A DNA stretch of 33,893 nt from Rhodobacter ferrooxidans (GTDB taxonomy: Bacteria; Pseudomonadota; Alphaproteobacteria; Rhodobacterales; Rhodobacteraceae): the NCBI RefSeq assembly GCF_000176015.1, contig NZ_ACYY01000032.1, positions 1 to 33,893 of the forward strand, read 5' to 3'. Shown in pieces: positions 6,760 to 14,423 of the stretch; the stretch's first letter is position 1; each line of letters opens with the position of its first letter. The translations under genes were made by a program, and so were the position numbers. The notes under the pieces were generated by a model, which saw only the letters and a program-made list of their open reading frames with translations, made no database searches and was not told the DNA's origin.

Positions 6760-8016
6760 ATGCCGCTGCTTGTGATGAAATTCGGTGGCACTTCGGTGGC
6801 CGACCTCGGGCGCATCCAGAATGCTGCCCGCAAGGTCAAGCGCGAGGTCGCGCGCGGCTATGACGTGATCGTCATAGTCTCTGCCATGTCGGGCAAGACC
6901 AACGAACTGGTGGGCTGGGTCGAGGGCACTTCGCCGCTGTTCGACGCCCGCGAATATGACGCCGTGGTGTCCAGCGGCGAGAATGTCACCGCCGGGCTGA
7001 TGGCGCTGACCTTGCAGGAAATGGACGTGCCCGCCCGCAGTTGGCAGGGCTGGCAAGTGCCGATCAACACCACCTCGGCCCATTCCAGCGCCCGCTTCGT
7101 GTCGATCCCGCGCGAGCATATCGACGCCAAGTTTGCCGAAGGCTTCAAGGTCGCCGTGGTGGCGGGCTTTCAGGGGGTGTCGCCCGAAGGCCGCATCACC
7201 ACGCTGGGCCGGGGCGGGTCTGACACCACCGCCGTGGCCTTCGCCGCCGCCTTTGATGCCGAACGCTGCGATATCTACACCGATGTCGATGGCGTCTATA
7301 CCACCGACCCGCGCATCACCGACAAGGCCCGCAAGCTGGACCGCATCGCCTTTGAAGAAATGCTGGAACTGGCCAGCCTTGGTGCGAAAGTGCTGCAAAC
7401 CCGCTCGGTCGAACTGGCGATGCGCTACAAGGTGCGGCTGCGCGTGCTGTCCTCGTTCGAGGATACCGACGAGAATTCTGGAACCCTGGTCTGCGACGAG
7501 GATGATATCATGGAATCGAAAGTTGTCTCGGGCGTGGCCTACAGCCGCGACGAAGCGAAAATGACGCTGGTGAAGGTGCTGGACCGCCCCGGCATCGCCG
7601 CGGCGATCTTTGGCCCGTTGTCCGAGGCCGGGGTCAATGTTGACATGATCGTGCAGAACATCTCCGAGATCGACGAAGGCGGCGACCGCCGCGCCGTGAC
7701 CGACATGACGTTTTCCTGCCCGGTCAATCAGGTGCCGCGCGCCCGCAAGGCGATGGAGGATGCCCAGGCCTCGGGCGCGATCAACTATTCCGAGCTGGTG
7801 CAGGACACCGAGGTGGCCAAGGTCTCGGTGGTGGGCATCGGCATGCGCAGCCATGCTGGCGTCGCCGCCACCATGTTCAAGGCGCTGGCCGCCGAGAACA
7901 TCAACATCAAGGTCATTGCAACCTCCGAGATCAAGATTTCCGTGCTGATCGACCGGAAATACATGGAACTCGCCGTGCAGGCGCTGCATGATGCCTTCGA
8001 GTTGGAAAAGGCGTAA
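6760..8016 (+). CDS. lysC: Aspartate kinase
   Basis: Phosphorylates aspartate, the first step towards lysine, threonine, methionine and diaminopimelate. The 418 residues match the class with one kinase domain and two ACT domains. KFGGTS (7-12), SSGENVTAGLMA (70-81) and GRGGSDTTA (150-158) mark the amino-acid-kinase fold. Regulatory ACT domains occupy about 266-340 (VLDRPGIAAAIFG) and 352-418 (VVGIGMRSHAGVAATMF), the usual site of feedback control by lysine and threonine. The frame is open upstream, but ATG 6760 (MPLLVMKFGGTS) is the standard start; ATG 6775 is the alternative. ptsP starts 24 bases after the stop, so the two are probably co-transcribed. In this gene class an internal start can give a second, ACT-only subunit; I saw no clear evidence for or against that here. 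Confidence 0.97.
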   Translation: MPLLVMKFGGTSVADLGRIQNAARKVKREVARGYDVIVIVSAMSGKTNELVGWVEGTSPLFDAREYDAVVSSGENVTAGLMALTLQEMDVPARSWQGWQVPINTTSAHSSARFVSIPREHIDAKFAEGFKVAVVAGFQGVSPEGRITTLGRGGSDTTAVAFAAAFDAERCDIYTDVDGVYTTDPRITDKARKLDRIAFEEMLELASLGAKVLQTRSVELAMRYKVRLRVLSSFEDTDENSGTLVCDEDDIMESKVVSGVAYSRDEAKMTLVKVLDRPGIAAAIFGPLSEAGVNVDMIVQNISEIDEGGDRRAVTDMTFSCPVNQVPRARKAMEDAQASGAINYSELVQDTEVAKVSVVGIGMRSHAGVAATMFKALAAENINIKVIATSEIKISVLIDRKYMELAVQALHDAFELEKA

Positions 8017-8040
8017 TTTCACGCCAACAGCCGAGGGTCC

Positions 8041-10284
8041 ATGGCCGACCGCAGCGAAAGTGAAAGCCGCAAGCTGCTGAAACGGCTGCGCGACAGCCTT
8101 GCCGTGCCGGGCAAGGGCCAGGACCGGCTTGACCGCATCACTCATCTGATCGCGGACAGCATGCAGTCCGAGGTCTGCTCGATCTACCTGTTCCGCGACC
8201 CCGACACGCTGGAACTGTGCGCCACCGAAGGGCTGAAGAAATCCTCGGTGCACAAGACCCGGCTGCGCCTGGGCGAAGGGCTGGTGGGCCGGGTTGCCCG
8301 CAGCGCCACGCCGATCAACACCGGCAACGCCCCCGCAGAAAAGGGCTTCCGCTTCATGCCGGAAACCGGCGAGGAGATTTTCAGCAGCTTCCTTGGCGTG
8401 CCGATTCAGCGGGTTGGCGAAAAGCTGGGCGTGCTGGTGGTGCAGTCGAAGATCGCCCGGCAGTTTTCCGATGACGAGGTTTACGCGCTGGAAGTCGTGG
8501 CCATGGTGCTGGCCGAGATGAACGAGTTGGGCGCCTTCCTGGGCGACGGCGAATCCCTATCAGCAATGCACAAGCAGGCGGTGATGTATCGCGGCTCGAC
8601 CGGGCAGGAGGGCGCCTCGGAAGGCCGGGTCTGGCTGCACGAGCCGCGGGTGGTGGTCACCAATCCGGTGGCCGACGATCCGGTGCTGGAAACCGAACGC
8701 ATCCGGGCGGCGGTGGGGGTGCTGCGGGTGTCGGTCGATGACCTGCTGGCCGCTGAAAGCCTGGACAAAGATCAGAAACAGGTGCTGGAAGCCTATCGGA
8801 TGTTCGCCCATTCCCGCGGCTGGCTGCGGCGAATGGAGGAGGACATCGCCCTTGGCCTTTCCGCCGAGGCGGCGGTGGAAAAGGAACAATCCGCCACCCG
8901 CGCCCGGCTGGAACAGGTGCCCGACGCCTACCTGCGCGACCGGCTGCACGATCTGGACGATCTGGCGAACCGATTGCTGCGCATCCTGACCGGCCAGGGC
9001 GCCGATACCGGGGCCGAGATGCCGGAGAACCCGGTGCTGGTGGCGCGCAACATCGGCCCCGCCGAATTGCTGGCCTACGGGCGCAACCTGCGCGGCGTGG
9101 TGCTGGAGGAAGGCTCGGTCGGCAGCCATGCCGCCATCGTGGCCCGGGCGCTGGCGATCCCGCTGGTGATCCATGCCGCCCGCATCACCAACGAGGCACT
9201 GAACGGCGACCCGATTCTGGTCGATGGCGATCAGGGCATCGTGCATCTGCGCCCCGACGACACCGTGGCCCGCGCCTTCCGCGACAAGATCGCCATGCAG
9301 GCCACGGCGCAGGAGCGCTATGCCAGCCTGCGCGACCTGCCGGCGCAGACCACCTGCGGCACCACCATCAGCCTGCAGATGAATGCGGGTCTGATGGCCG
9401 ATCTGCCCAGCATCGAAAGCTCGGGCGCCGATGGCGTTGGTCTGTTTCGCACCGAATTGCAGTTTCTGGTGCGCAACCAGATGCCCAAGCGCGACGAACT
9501 GGCCCGCATCTATGCCACGGTGATCGCCGCCGCCCATGGCCGCCGCGTGGTGTTCCGCACGCTGGATATCGGCTCGGACAAGGTGCTGCCCTACATGAAG
9601 CCCAATGACGAGCCGAACCCGGCGATGGGCTGGCGGGCGATCCGGGTGGGGCTGGACAAGCCCGGCGTGCTGCGGATGCAGATGCAGGCGCTGATCCGGG
9701 CCTCGGGCGCGCGGCCATTGACGGTGATGTTTCCCTTCGTAGCCGAGGCCGAAGAATTCGCCCAGGCCCGCGGCCATGTGTTCCGCGAGATCCACCGCGA
9801 GCGCAGCATCGGCCATCCGGTGCCCGAGGTTCTGGAAATCGGCGCCATGCTGGAAACCCCAAGCCTCGCCTTCGCCCCCGATGCGTTCTTCAGGATGGTC
9901 GATTTCATCTCGATCGGCGGCAATGACCTGAAGCAGTTCTTCTTCGCTGCCGACCGCGAAAACGAGCGGGTGCGCCGGCGGTATGACACGCTGAATGTCA
10001 GCTTTCTGGGTCTGATCGAGCAGATCATCAACCGCTGCGCGGTGGCAGGCACGCCGCTGTCGTTCTGCGGCGAGGATGCCGGGCGGCCTGTGGAAGCGGT
10101 GGCGCTGGCCGCTTTGGGCATCCGCACGCTTTCCATGCGACCAGCTTCGATCGGGCCGGTGAAATCGCTGCTGCGGCGGATCAACCTGGCCGAGGCCCGC
10201 GCCGTGATCGACGAGGCCCGCGCCTCGGGGGCGGAAACCGTGCGCCCGGCGCTGATGGACTGGCTGGCTGTGCAGATCGAATAG
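8041..10284 (+). CDS. ptsP: Nitrogen-PTS enzyme I (PEP-protein phosphotransferase, GAF domain)
   Basis: First enzyme of the nitrogen-related phosphotransferase chain: it takes phosphate from PEP and passes it to NPr (PtsO) and on to EIIA-Ntr, a regulatory rather than sugar-importing route. The 747 residues carry an N-terminal GAF domain (about 15-160), the signal-sensing part, then the helical HPr-binding region. The phosphohistidine domain has H363 in GSHAAIVARA. The PEP-binding barrel shows GLFRTELQFL (467-476), RTLDIGSDK (506-514), GAMLETPSLA (601-610) and SFCGEDAGRP (674-683), including the active-site cysteine. The start has GAGGG just upstream and follows lysC by 24 bases. Other Ntr-PTS genes are not in this window. 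A hairpin begins at the stop codon. Confidence 0.96.
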   Translation: MADRSESESRKLLKRLRDSLAVPGKGQDRLDRITHLIADSMQSEVCSIYLFRDPDTLELCATEGLKKSSVHKTRLRLGEGLVGRVARSATPINTGNAPAEKGFRFMPETGEEIFSSFLGVPIQRVGEKLGVLVVQSKIARQFSDDEVYALEVVAMVLAEMNELGAFLGDGESLSAMHKQAVMYRGSTGQEGASEGRVWLHEPRVVVTNPVADDPVLETERIRAAVGVLRVSVDDLLAAESLDKDQKQVLEAYRMFAHSRGWLRRMEEDIALGLSAEAAVEKEQSATRARLEQVPDAYLRDRLHDLDDLANRLLRILTGQGADTGAEMPENPVLVARNIGPAELLAYGRNLRGVVLEEGSVGSHAAIVARALAIPLVIHAARITNEALNGDPILVDGDQGIVHLRPDDTVARAFRDKIAMQATAQERYASLRDLPAQTTCGTTISLQMNAGLMADLPSIESSGADGVGLFRTELQFLVRNQMPKRDELARIYATVIAAAHGRRVVFRTLDIGSDKVLPYMKPNDEPNPAMGWRAIRVGLDKPGVLRMQMQALIRASGARPLTVMFPFVAEAEEFAQARGHVFREIHRERSIGHPVPEVLEIGAMLETPSLAFAPDAFFRMVDFISIGGNDLKQFFFAADRENERVRRRYDTLNVSFLGLIEQIINRCAVAGTPLSFCGEDAGRPVEAVALAALGIRTLSMRPASIGPVKSLLRRINLAEARAVIDEARASGAETVRPALMDWLAVQIE

Positions 10285-10301
10285 CGGCACCGGGGTGCCG
10301 C
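10284..10301 (+). terminator. Hairpin at the end of ptsP
   Basis: Perfect 8-bp inverted repeat gcggcacc, gg, ggtgccgc, beginning at the last base of the ptsP TAG. No T-run follows, so intrinsic termination would be weak; it may instead protect the 3' end or attenuate expression of the next gene. Confidence 0.4.
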
Positions 10302-10344
10302 GATCTGGAAATTGCCGTCCCCCGATAGTGTCGAAAGCCGAACC

Positions 10345-11079
10345 ATGATCCCCACCGCCCGCCCGCAAGACTGGTATCGCCTCCGCCGCATGGCGGACGG
10401 CATCACCCATATCGACGAGCCGCATATCCGCGAATTCTACCGCTGCAACGTCTGGCATGTGCGGGGCCGCGACCGCGACATGCTGGTCGATAGCGGCATG
10501 GGGGTGGCGCCGCTGCGCGCTTGGGTGCCGCTGGTGACCGAGCGCCCCCTGGATGCCGTGGCCAGCCACACCCATTTCGACCACATCGGCGCGCATCACG
10601 AATTTCCCTGCCGGCTGTGCCACGAAGCCGAGGCGCACCTTCTGGCGGCCCCGACCCGCGCCAACACCTATGCCGACAAGTATGTGACCGACGACATCTT
10701 CACCGCCCTGCCCCCCGCGCCATATTCTTCAATGACTTACGCCGTGCGCGCGGCCCCCGCGACCCGCATCCTGCACGACCATGACGTGATCGACCTGGGC
10801 GACCGGCATTTCGAGGTGATCCACACCCCCGGCCACTCCCCCGGCGGCATTGCCTTGTGGGAGGCCGCGACCGGCGTGCTGTTCTCGGGCGATATCGTCT
10901 ATGATGGCGAATTGATCGAGGGCAGCAGCCCGCAGGAACAGGCCGACTACCACGCCTCGATGACCCGGCTGCTGGCCCTGCCGGTGCGGGTGGTGCATGG
11001 CGGGCATTTTCCCAGCTATGACGGCGCGCGGCACCGCCAGATCATCCGCGACTGGTTGGCGGCGAAGGACCGGGCCTGA
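10345..11079 (+). CDS. Metallo-beta-lactamase-fold hydrolase
   Basis: A 244-residue zinc-dependent hydrolase of the MBL superfamily; the substrate cannot be read from sequence. The metal ligands are complete: H75, H77, D79 and H80 in SHTHFDHIG, H160 (or H164) in HTPGHSPGG, D183 in SGDIVYDG and H221 in VHGGH. No signal peptide or extra domain is seen, so it is probably cytoplasmic. The ATG at 10345 is preferred over an in-frame TTG at 10312 because the added residues look like intergenic sequence and the conserved part begins soon after MIPTARPQDW. It lies 60 bases after ptsP and may be partly co-transcribed through the hairpin at 10284. It converges with the EcsC-like gene across 48 bases. 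Glyoxalase II-like or lactonase activities are possible but unsupported. Confidence 0.88.
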   Translation: MIPTARPQDWYRLRRMADGITHIDEPHIREFYRCNVWHVRGRDRDMLVDSGMGVAPLRAWVPLVTERPLDAVASHTHFDHIGAHHEFPCRLCHEAEAHLLAAPTRANTYADKYVTDDIFTALPPAPYSSMTYAVRAAPATRILHDHDVIDLGDRHFEVIHTPGHSPGGIALWEAATGVLFSGDIVYDGELIEGSSPQEQADYHASMTRLLALPVRVVHGGHFPSYDGARHRQIIRDWLAAKDRA

Positions 11080-11127
11080 CAGCGGAGAGGTCAGCCCGCC
11101 CGGGCGGCGCAGGGCAAGCGGCTCTGG

Positions 11128-11889
11128 TCAGGCGCGCAAGATCGGGCGCGGCTTGGCGGCTTCGGCAAAGGCAGTCAGCACCGGTTCCGCGCCATGGGTT
11201 TGCGCCAGCCGCAGCAGGGCAAAGCGGATCTGCGCCAGTTCGCGGTAATAACTCAGGTAAGCCGCGTTCAGCGCCGCACCAGAGATCGCCCCCAGCACCG
11301 GCACCGCCTGCGCCGCCAGCTTTTGCCCCAAGGCCGCCGCCAGACGCGGCGCCACGCTGGCGATCAGCTTTTGCAGCGCCGGGCCGGTAACGGTCAGCCG
11401 CGCCCCCAGAAAGGCGGTGTTCACCCCGTCATCCGCCTCCAGCGGGCTGCCTGCGGAAAACACTTGCAGGCATTGGGCGCGAATTTCGGGGGCGTCGGGG
11501 TCAAAGCCCTCGTCCTCGGCGGCGCGACGGATGGCATGCAGGATCAGCGTCACCGTGAACGGCAGTTCGGCCAGCGAGGTGGCAAGGCCCCCCGCGCCGC
11601 CCGCAGCCCCGGAAAGCGCGGCCAGCGCCGGGCCTGCACGATGCCCCAGCCGTGGCGCCCGACGGCCCAGCGAGGCCGCCGCATGGCCCTGTTGCAAGGC
11701 GCCGGTCACCAGCCGCTCGATCTGCCGCTGCAGGCCCTGCGGCAACAGCGCCATCTGTGCCTCGATGCCGCCGCCCAGCTTGTTCAGCAGTGCAATCAAC
11801 GCCCCACCCGCCCGGTGCTGGCGGGCGGCAAGGGCGGCGATTTCGGCGCGTGGGGGGGCAAGCCGAAGGGCGGGAAGGGTCTGGTCCAT
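11128..11889 (-). CDS. EcsC family protein
   Basis: A 253-residue protein resembling the EcsC family, named from the Bacillus Ecs ABC-transporter locus; no biochemical role is established for the alphaproteobacterial members. Visible features are an Ala/Leu-rich helical N-terminus, the segment LATSLAELPFTVTLILHAIRRAAEDEG typical of the family, and a Gly/Ala-rich amphipathic stretch near the C-terminus (PVLGAISGAALNAAYLSYYRELA). Ala/Leu-rich hydrophobic stretches suggest membrane association but no clear multi-pass topology. The ATG at 11889 has no ribosome-binding site. A promoter candidate lies so close (11896-11924) that the transcript would begin at or next to the start codon. It is downstream of the GNAT gene (37-base gap), same strand. 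Confidence 0.8.
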   Translation of the reverse strand: MDQTLPALRLAPPRAEIAALAARQHRAGGALIALLNKLGGGIEAQMALLPQGLQRQIERLVTGALQQGHAAASLGRRAPRLGHRAGPALAALSGAAGGAGGLATSLAELPFTVTLILHAIRRAAEDEGFDPDAPEIRAQCLQVFSAGSPLEADDGVNTAFLGARLTVTGPALQKLIASVAPRLAAALGQKLAAQAVPVLGAISGAALNAAYLSYYRELAQIRFALLRLAQTHGAEPVLTAFAEAAKPRPILRA

Positions 11890-11895
11890 GCGTCA

Positions 11896-11924
11896 TAGGT
11901 AGGCAGGCGCGGCCTTGGCTGCAA
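11896..11924 (-). promoter_or_regulatory. Candidate promoter giving a leaderless ecsC-like transcript
   Basis: On the minus strand: TTGCAG, 17-base spacer, TACCTA, then six bases to the ATG at 11889. Normal start-site spacing from the -10 would put +1 on the A of the start codon. No Shine-Dalgarno sequence is present between. Eye-based call. Confidence 0.4.
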
Positions 11925-11926
11925 GG

Positions 11927-12415
11927 CTAACTGTGCGCCTTGACCACGTCGCCGGTCACGCCCTGCCACGCCCCCTGCACCAGTTCCAGCCCCAGCACCC
12001 GGTCGGGGTTGGTGGGCGGCGGCATCACCACGCCCGCAAGCTTGCGAAAGCCGAAGCGGCCGTAATAGGGCGCGTCCCCCACCAGCATCACCCGCTGCCA
12101 GCCCAAGCGGCGCGCCTCGGCCAGGCTTTCGGTGATCAGCAAACCGCCCAGGCCTTCGCCCTGCCGCGTCGGGTGCACCGCCACCGGCCCCAGCAGCAGC
12201 ACGTCCTGCCCCGCCACCTCTACCGGCCAATAGCGGATCACCGCCGCCAGCACGCCATCCTCGTCGCGCAGCACCAGGCACAGCGGCGCCACCGTCGCCA
12301 CCCCGTCGCGCAGCCGGTAGGAGGAAAGCGCCGTGCGGCCCGGCGCAAAGCACAGATCGTAGAGCGCCTCGACCTCCCACCAGTCGGCCTCGGTCTCCTC
12401 TTCCAGATGATACAA
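11927..12415 (-). CDS. GNAT family N-acetyltransferase
   Basis: An acetyl-CoA-dependent acetyltransferase of about 162 residues; acceptor unknown. The acetyl-CoA-binding segment is LLLGPVAVHPTRQGEGLGGL, containing the Q/R-x-x-G-x-G/A loop, followed by LITESLAEARRLGW and the C-terminal YYGRFGFRKL (the 'YxxxGF' element common to YhbS-like members). I chose the TTG at 12415 (LYHLEEETEADWW). It has a strong ribosome-binding site (GGAGG, 7 bases upstream), and a promoter-like pair (12462-12490) falls inside the extra 30 residues that an ATG start at 12505 would add; those residues look like non-coding sequence. The gene sits between the lipoate-ligase/DUF116 gene and the EcsC-like gene, all on the minus strand; no functional link is evident. 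Confidence 0.85.
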   Translation of the reverse strand: MYHLEEETEADWWEVEALYDLCFAPGRTALSSYRLRDGVATVAPLCLVLRDEDGVLAAVIRYWPVEVAGQDVLLLGPVAVHPTRQGEGLGGLLITESLAEARRLGWQRVMLVGDAPYYGRFGFRKLAGVVMPPPTNPDRVLGLELVQGAWQGVTGDVVKAHS

Positions 12416-12461
12416 GGGGCGGCCTCCGGGCAGGTCTGGACGCGGGAATGAACTGGAATCG

Positions 12462-12490
12462 CGCCTAGCATGGTGCTGCGTCAGGTTCAA
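12462..12490 (-). promoter_or_regulatory. Candidate promoter for the GNAT gene
   Basis: Minus strand TTGAAC, 17-base spacer, TAGGCG; the predicted start near 12455 leaves about 40 bases before the TTG at 12415. Supports the shorter GNAT start. The rest of the gap 12491-12696 shows no gene or obvious structure. Confidence 0.35.
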
Positions 12491-12696
12491 ACCGATTTGA
12501 GCCATGCGATGTTTGCCACCCGCAGGCGGGCCCTATTCCATTCGGCACCAACGCCCCGCCCGATCGTTCTGCAACAGCCTGGCATCGGCATTGCCGCGGG
12601 GAAGGTTCGCCTTGGCCGGGCTGAAAGACGGCCTGCGACTGCCGTGCCACAGCCGAAGGCAAGGCCGCGCCCGATGCCGCGGACGTTTCCGCCTTC

Positions 12697-14316
12697 TCAA
12701 CCGCCCGGAGTGGCGGGCTTTGGGGTGCCGTTGCATCGGGCCGGCTTTCCCGGTGCCTTGCCACAGGCGCAAGCCCCGGACAGCGCTGGCGGCTGCTCTG
12801 CCACCGGCACCGCCGCCATCACCTTGCGCAAAGCGCCCATGTCCAGCGCCGCCTCGGCGGTAAAGGTGCCGGCATAGGCCAGATGCTCTTCTTTCAGCTC
12901 GTAACAAGTGGCCCCTTCGATGTCGATCAGCGTTGCCTGCATCCCAGCCGCGCGGAAGGCGGCATGGCGCTTGCGGAAGAACTCGCCGCAGCACATGCCG
13001 ACGTAGCTTTCCACCCCTTCGGCCTGCATTTCCGCCAAGGTCTCGACCAGATGTTCGTAATTGGTGATCGTCAGCACCGCCATGTTGCGGTCGCGCGCCA
13101 GCCGGTAAGCCTCGCCCACCGAACACAGCCCGCAATCGGGGCAGCCGGGGCGGTGGCGCCACTTGCACCAGGCGGGCTTGGCGCAATAGGGCACCAGCAG
13201 GGTCGTGGCCCGCGCAAGCCCCCCCGCATCATCGCCCGCCAGCATCAGCGCCGAGGTTTCCGCAGGCGAAAGGCCCAGATCGTCGCGCAGCCCCTGTTTC
13301 GCCACCGCGCGGTGCAGCAGCGCCACAATGTCGGCGGCGGCAAAGCCCACGCAATCGGGGGTGGCTTGCGCCAGCCATGCCGCGGCCAGAACGGGCATGT
13401 CGGTCACCGGCGTGCCGGTCAGATGCTCCGCCAGACGCTCCAGCATATCGGCGGGGGCGAACTGGCCATCGCTGGCAAAGCGCAGGACCGACGCCTGCCC
13501 TTCGGGCGTGACCGCCAGCCACAGCCGCAGCGTTGCCGCGGCAAAGCGGTCGAGGGTTTCGAACCCGGCAGCACCCTCGGACCATTCCGGTTCGGGCAGC
13601 GGATCGGAAGCGCCAGAACCAGGCCCGACCCGGTGCAGCACCCGCCCCAACCGCGCCGCGGCGGCGCGGTGCAGCGCGTCGGTCAGATCGGCTTCCGCGG
13701 GCATCCGCTCCAGAATATCCTCCAGCGCCGCCATCCGCTCGCGCGCCTGTTCCAGCCCGGTGCGGGTCAGCTTTTCCGTGGGCACCAGCAGCGCCTGCAT
13801 CGCAGCGGCAATGTCGAGCCGCAGGATCACCGTGGCGTAAAGCAGCGTCGAGCCGCCCTGCGTGGCGATGAACACCGAGGCAATCTTGCCCCCCATCGGC
13901 GTTTCAAGGTCGTTCGGGGCCTTGAAGCGCGTGGAAACCCCAAGGTCGTCAAGGGCTTGGGCCACGATCTCTGCCCCGGTCCGCAACTGCGCGGCCAGAC
14001 TTGCCCCCAGCGCCGCGCCGGGCACGACCAGGCTGAGGCCCAACTGCCCGGGATCGAGGTAAAGCGCCCCGCCACCGCTGATCCGCCGCACCACGGCGAC
14101 GCCCGCAGCGTCGCACCAGTCGCGGCGCACCTCTTGCGCCAGCCGCTGATGCCGCCCCAGGCTTACCGCAGGGGCGACCCGGTGAAAGCACAGGCTGTCA
14201 GCCACCCGCCCGGCGGCGTGGTCGGCCAACAGGGCGGCTTCGAAGGCCACCACATCGCGGGCGGTCCGCACAATGCCTGCCTGGCCGCATATCCCGGTCT
14301 GCGCGAAATCGTCCAT
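12697..14316 (-). CDS. Lipoate-protein ligase-like domain fused to DUF116 cysteine-rich domain
   Basis: A 539-residue two-part protein. Residues 1-230 are a biotin/lipoyl-ligase fold: RRISGGGALYLDPGQ (77-91) is the lipoyl-AMP binding loop, and PNDLETPMGGKIAS (134-147) carries the expected catalytic lysine (K144). Residues about 230-345 are an unrecognised linker. Residues about 350-490 resemble DUF116: C378, C384, C392, C395 and C398 (PYCAKPAWC, then PDCGLC), C442-C443 (GMCCGEFF) and C471 (ATCYEL). The tail has C516, C518 and C528. Such spacing suggests metal or Fe-S binding. A role in attaching or making lipoate is inferred from the first half only. The start is ATG 14316 (ribosome-binding site AAGGGG). 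An in-frame TTG at 14367 overlaps a possible promoter (TTGACG, 16 bases, TGACAC) and is rejected. Confidence 0.85.
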   Translation of the reverse strand: MDDFAQTGICGQAGIVRTARDVVAFEAALLADHAAGRVADSLCFHRVAPAVSLGRHQRLAQEVRRDWCDAAGVAVVRRISGGGALYLDPGQLGLSLVVPGAALGASLAAQLRTGAEIVAQALDDLGVSTRFKAPNDLETPMGGKIASVFIATQGGSTLLYATVILRLDIAAAMQALLVPTEKLTRTGLEQARERMAALEDILERMPAEADLTDALHRAAAARLGRVLHRVGPGSGASDPLPEPEWSEGAAGFETLDRFAAATLRLWLAVTPEGQASVLRFASDGQFAPADMLERLAEHLTGTPVTDMPVLAAAWLAQATPDCVGFAAADIVALLHRAVAKQGLRDDLGLSPAETSALMLAGDDAGGLARATTLLVPYCAKPAWCKWRHRPGCPDCGLCSVGEAYRLARDRNMAVLTITNYEHLVETLAEMQAEGVESYVGMCCGEFFRKRHAAFRAAGMQATLIDIEGATCYELKEEHLAYAGTFTAEAALDMGALRKVMAAVPVAEQPPALSGACACGKAPGKPARCNGTPKPATPGG

Positions 14317-14423
14317 CTTGCCCCTTTTTCGTTGCACCAGTGTCACCGCGCGGGGCGATTGCGTCAACCACCGTCATCGGGGCCCGTTGCCCGCCCGGGC
14401 GCCAAACGGTCAGGTCCTGCGCA

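Noticed and set aside
6549-6839. 97-residue N-terminal extension of purU
   Set aside because: Overlaps lysC and its promoter, no homology, and the ATG at 6548 has a good ribosome-binding site and standard length.
11093-11108. Palindrome CCGCCCGGGCGG between the MBL-fold and EcsC-like genes as a terminator
   Set aside because: No room for a loop and no T-run; such GC palindromes occur by chance at this base composition.
12416-12505. ATG start at 12505 for the GNAT protein
   Set aside because: Adds 30 low-complexity residues lying over a promoter-like sequence; the TTG at 12415 has a near-ideal ribosome-binding site.
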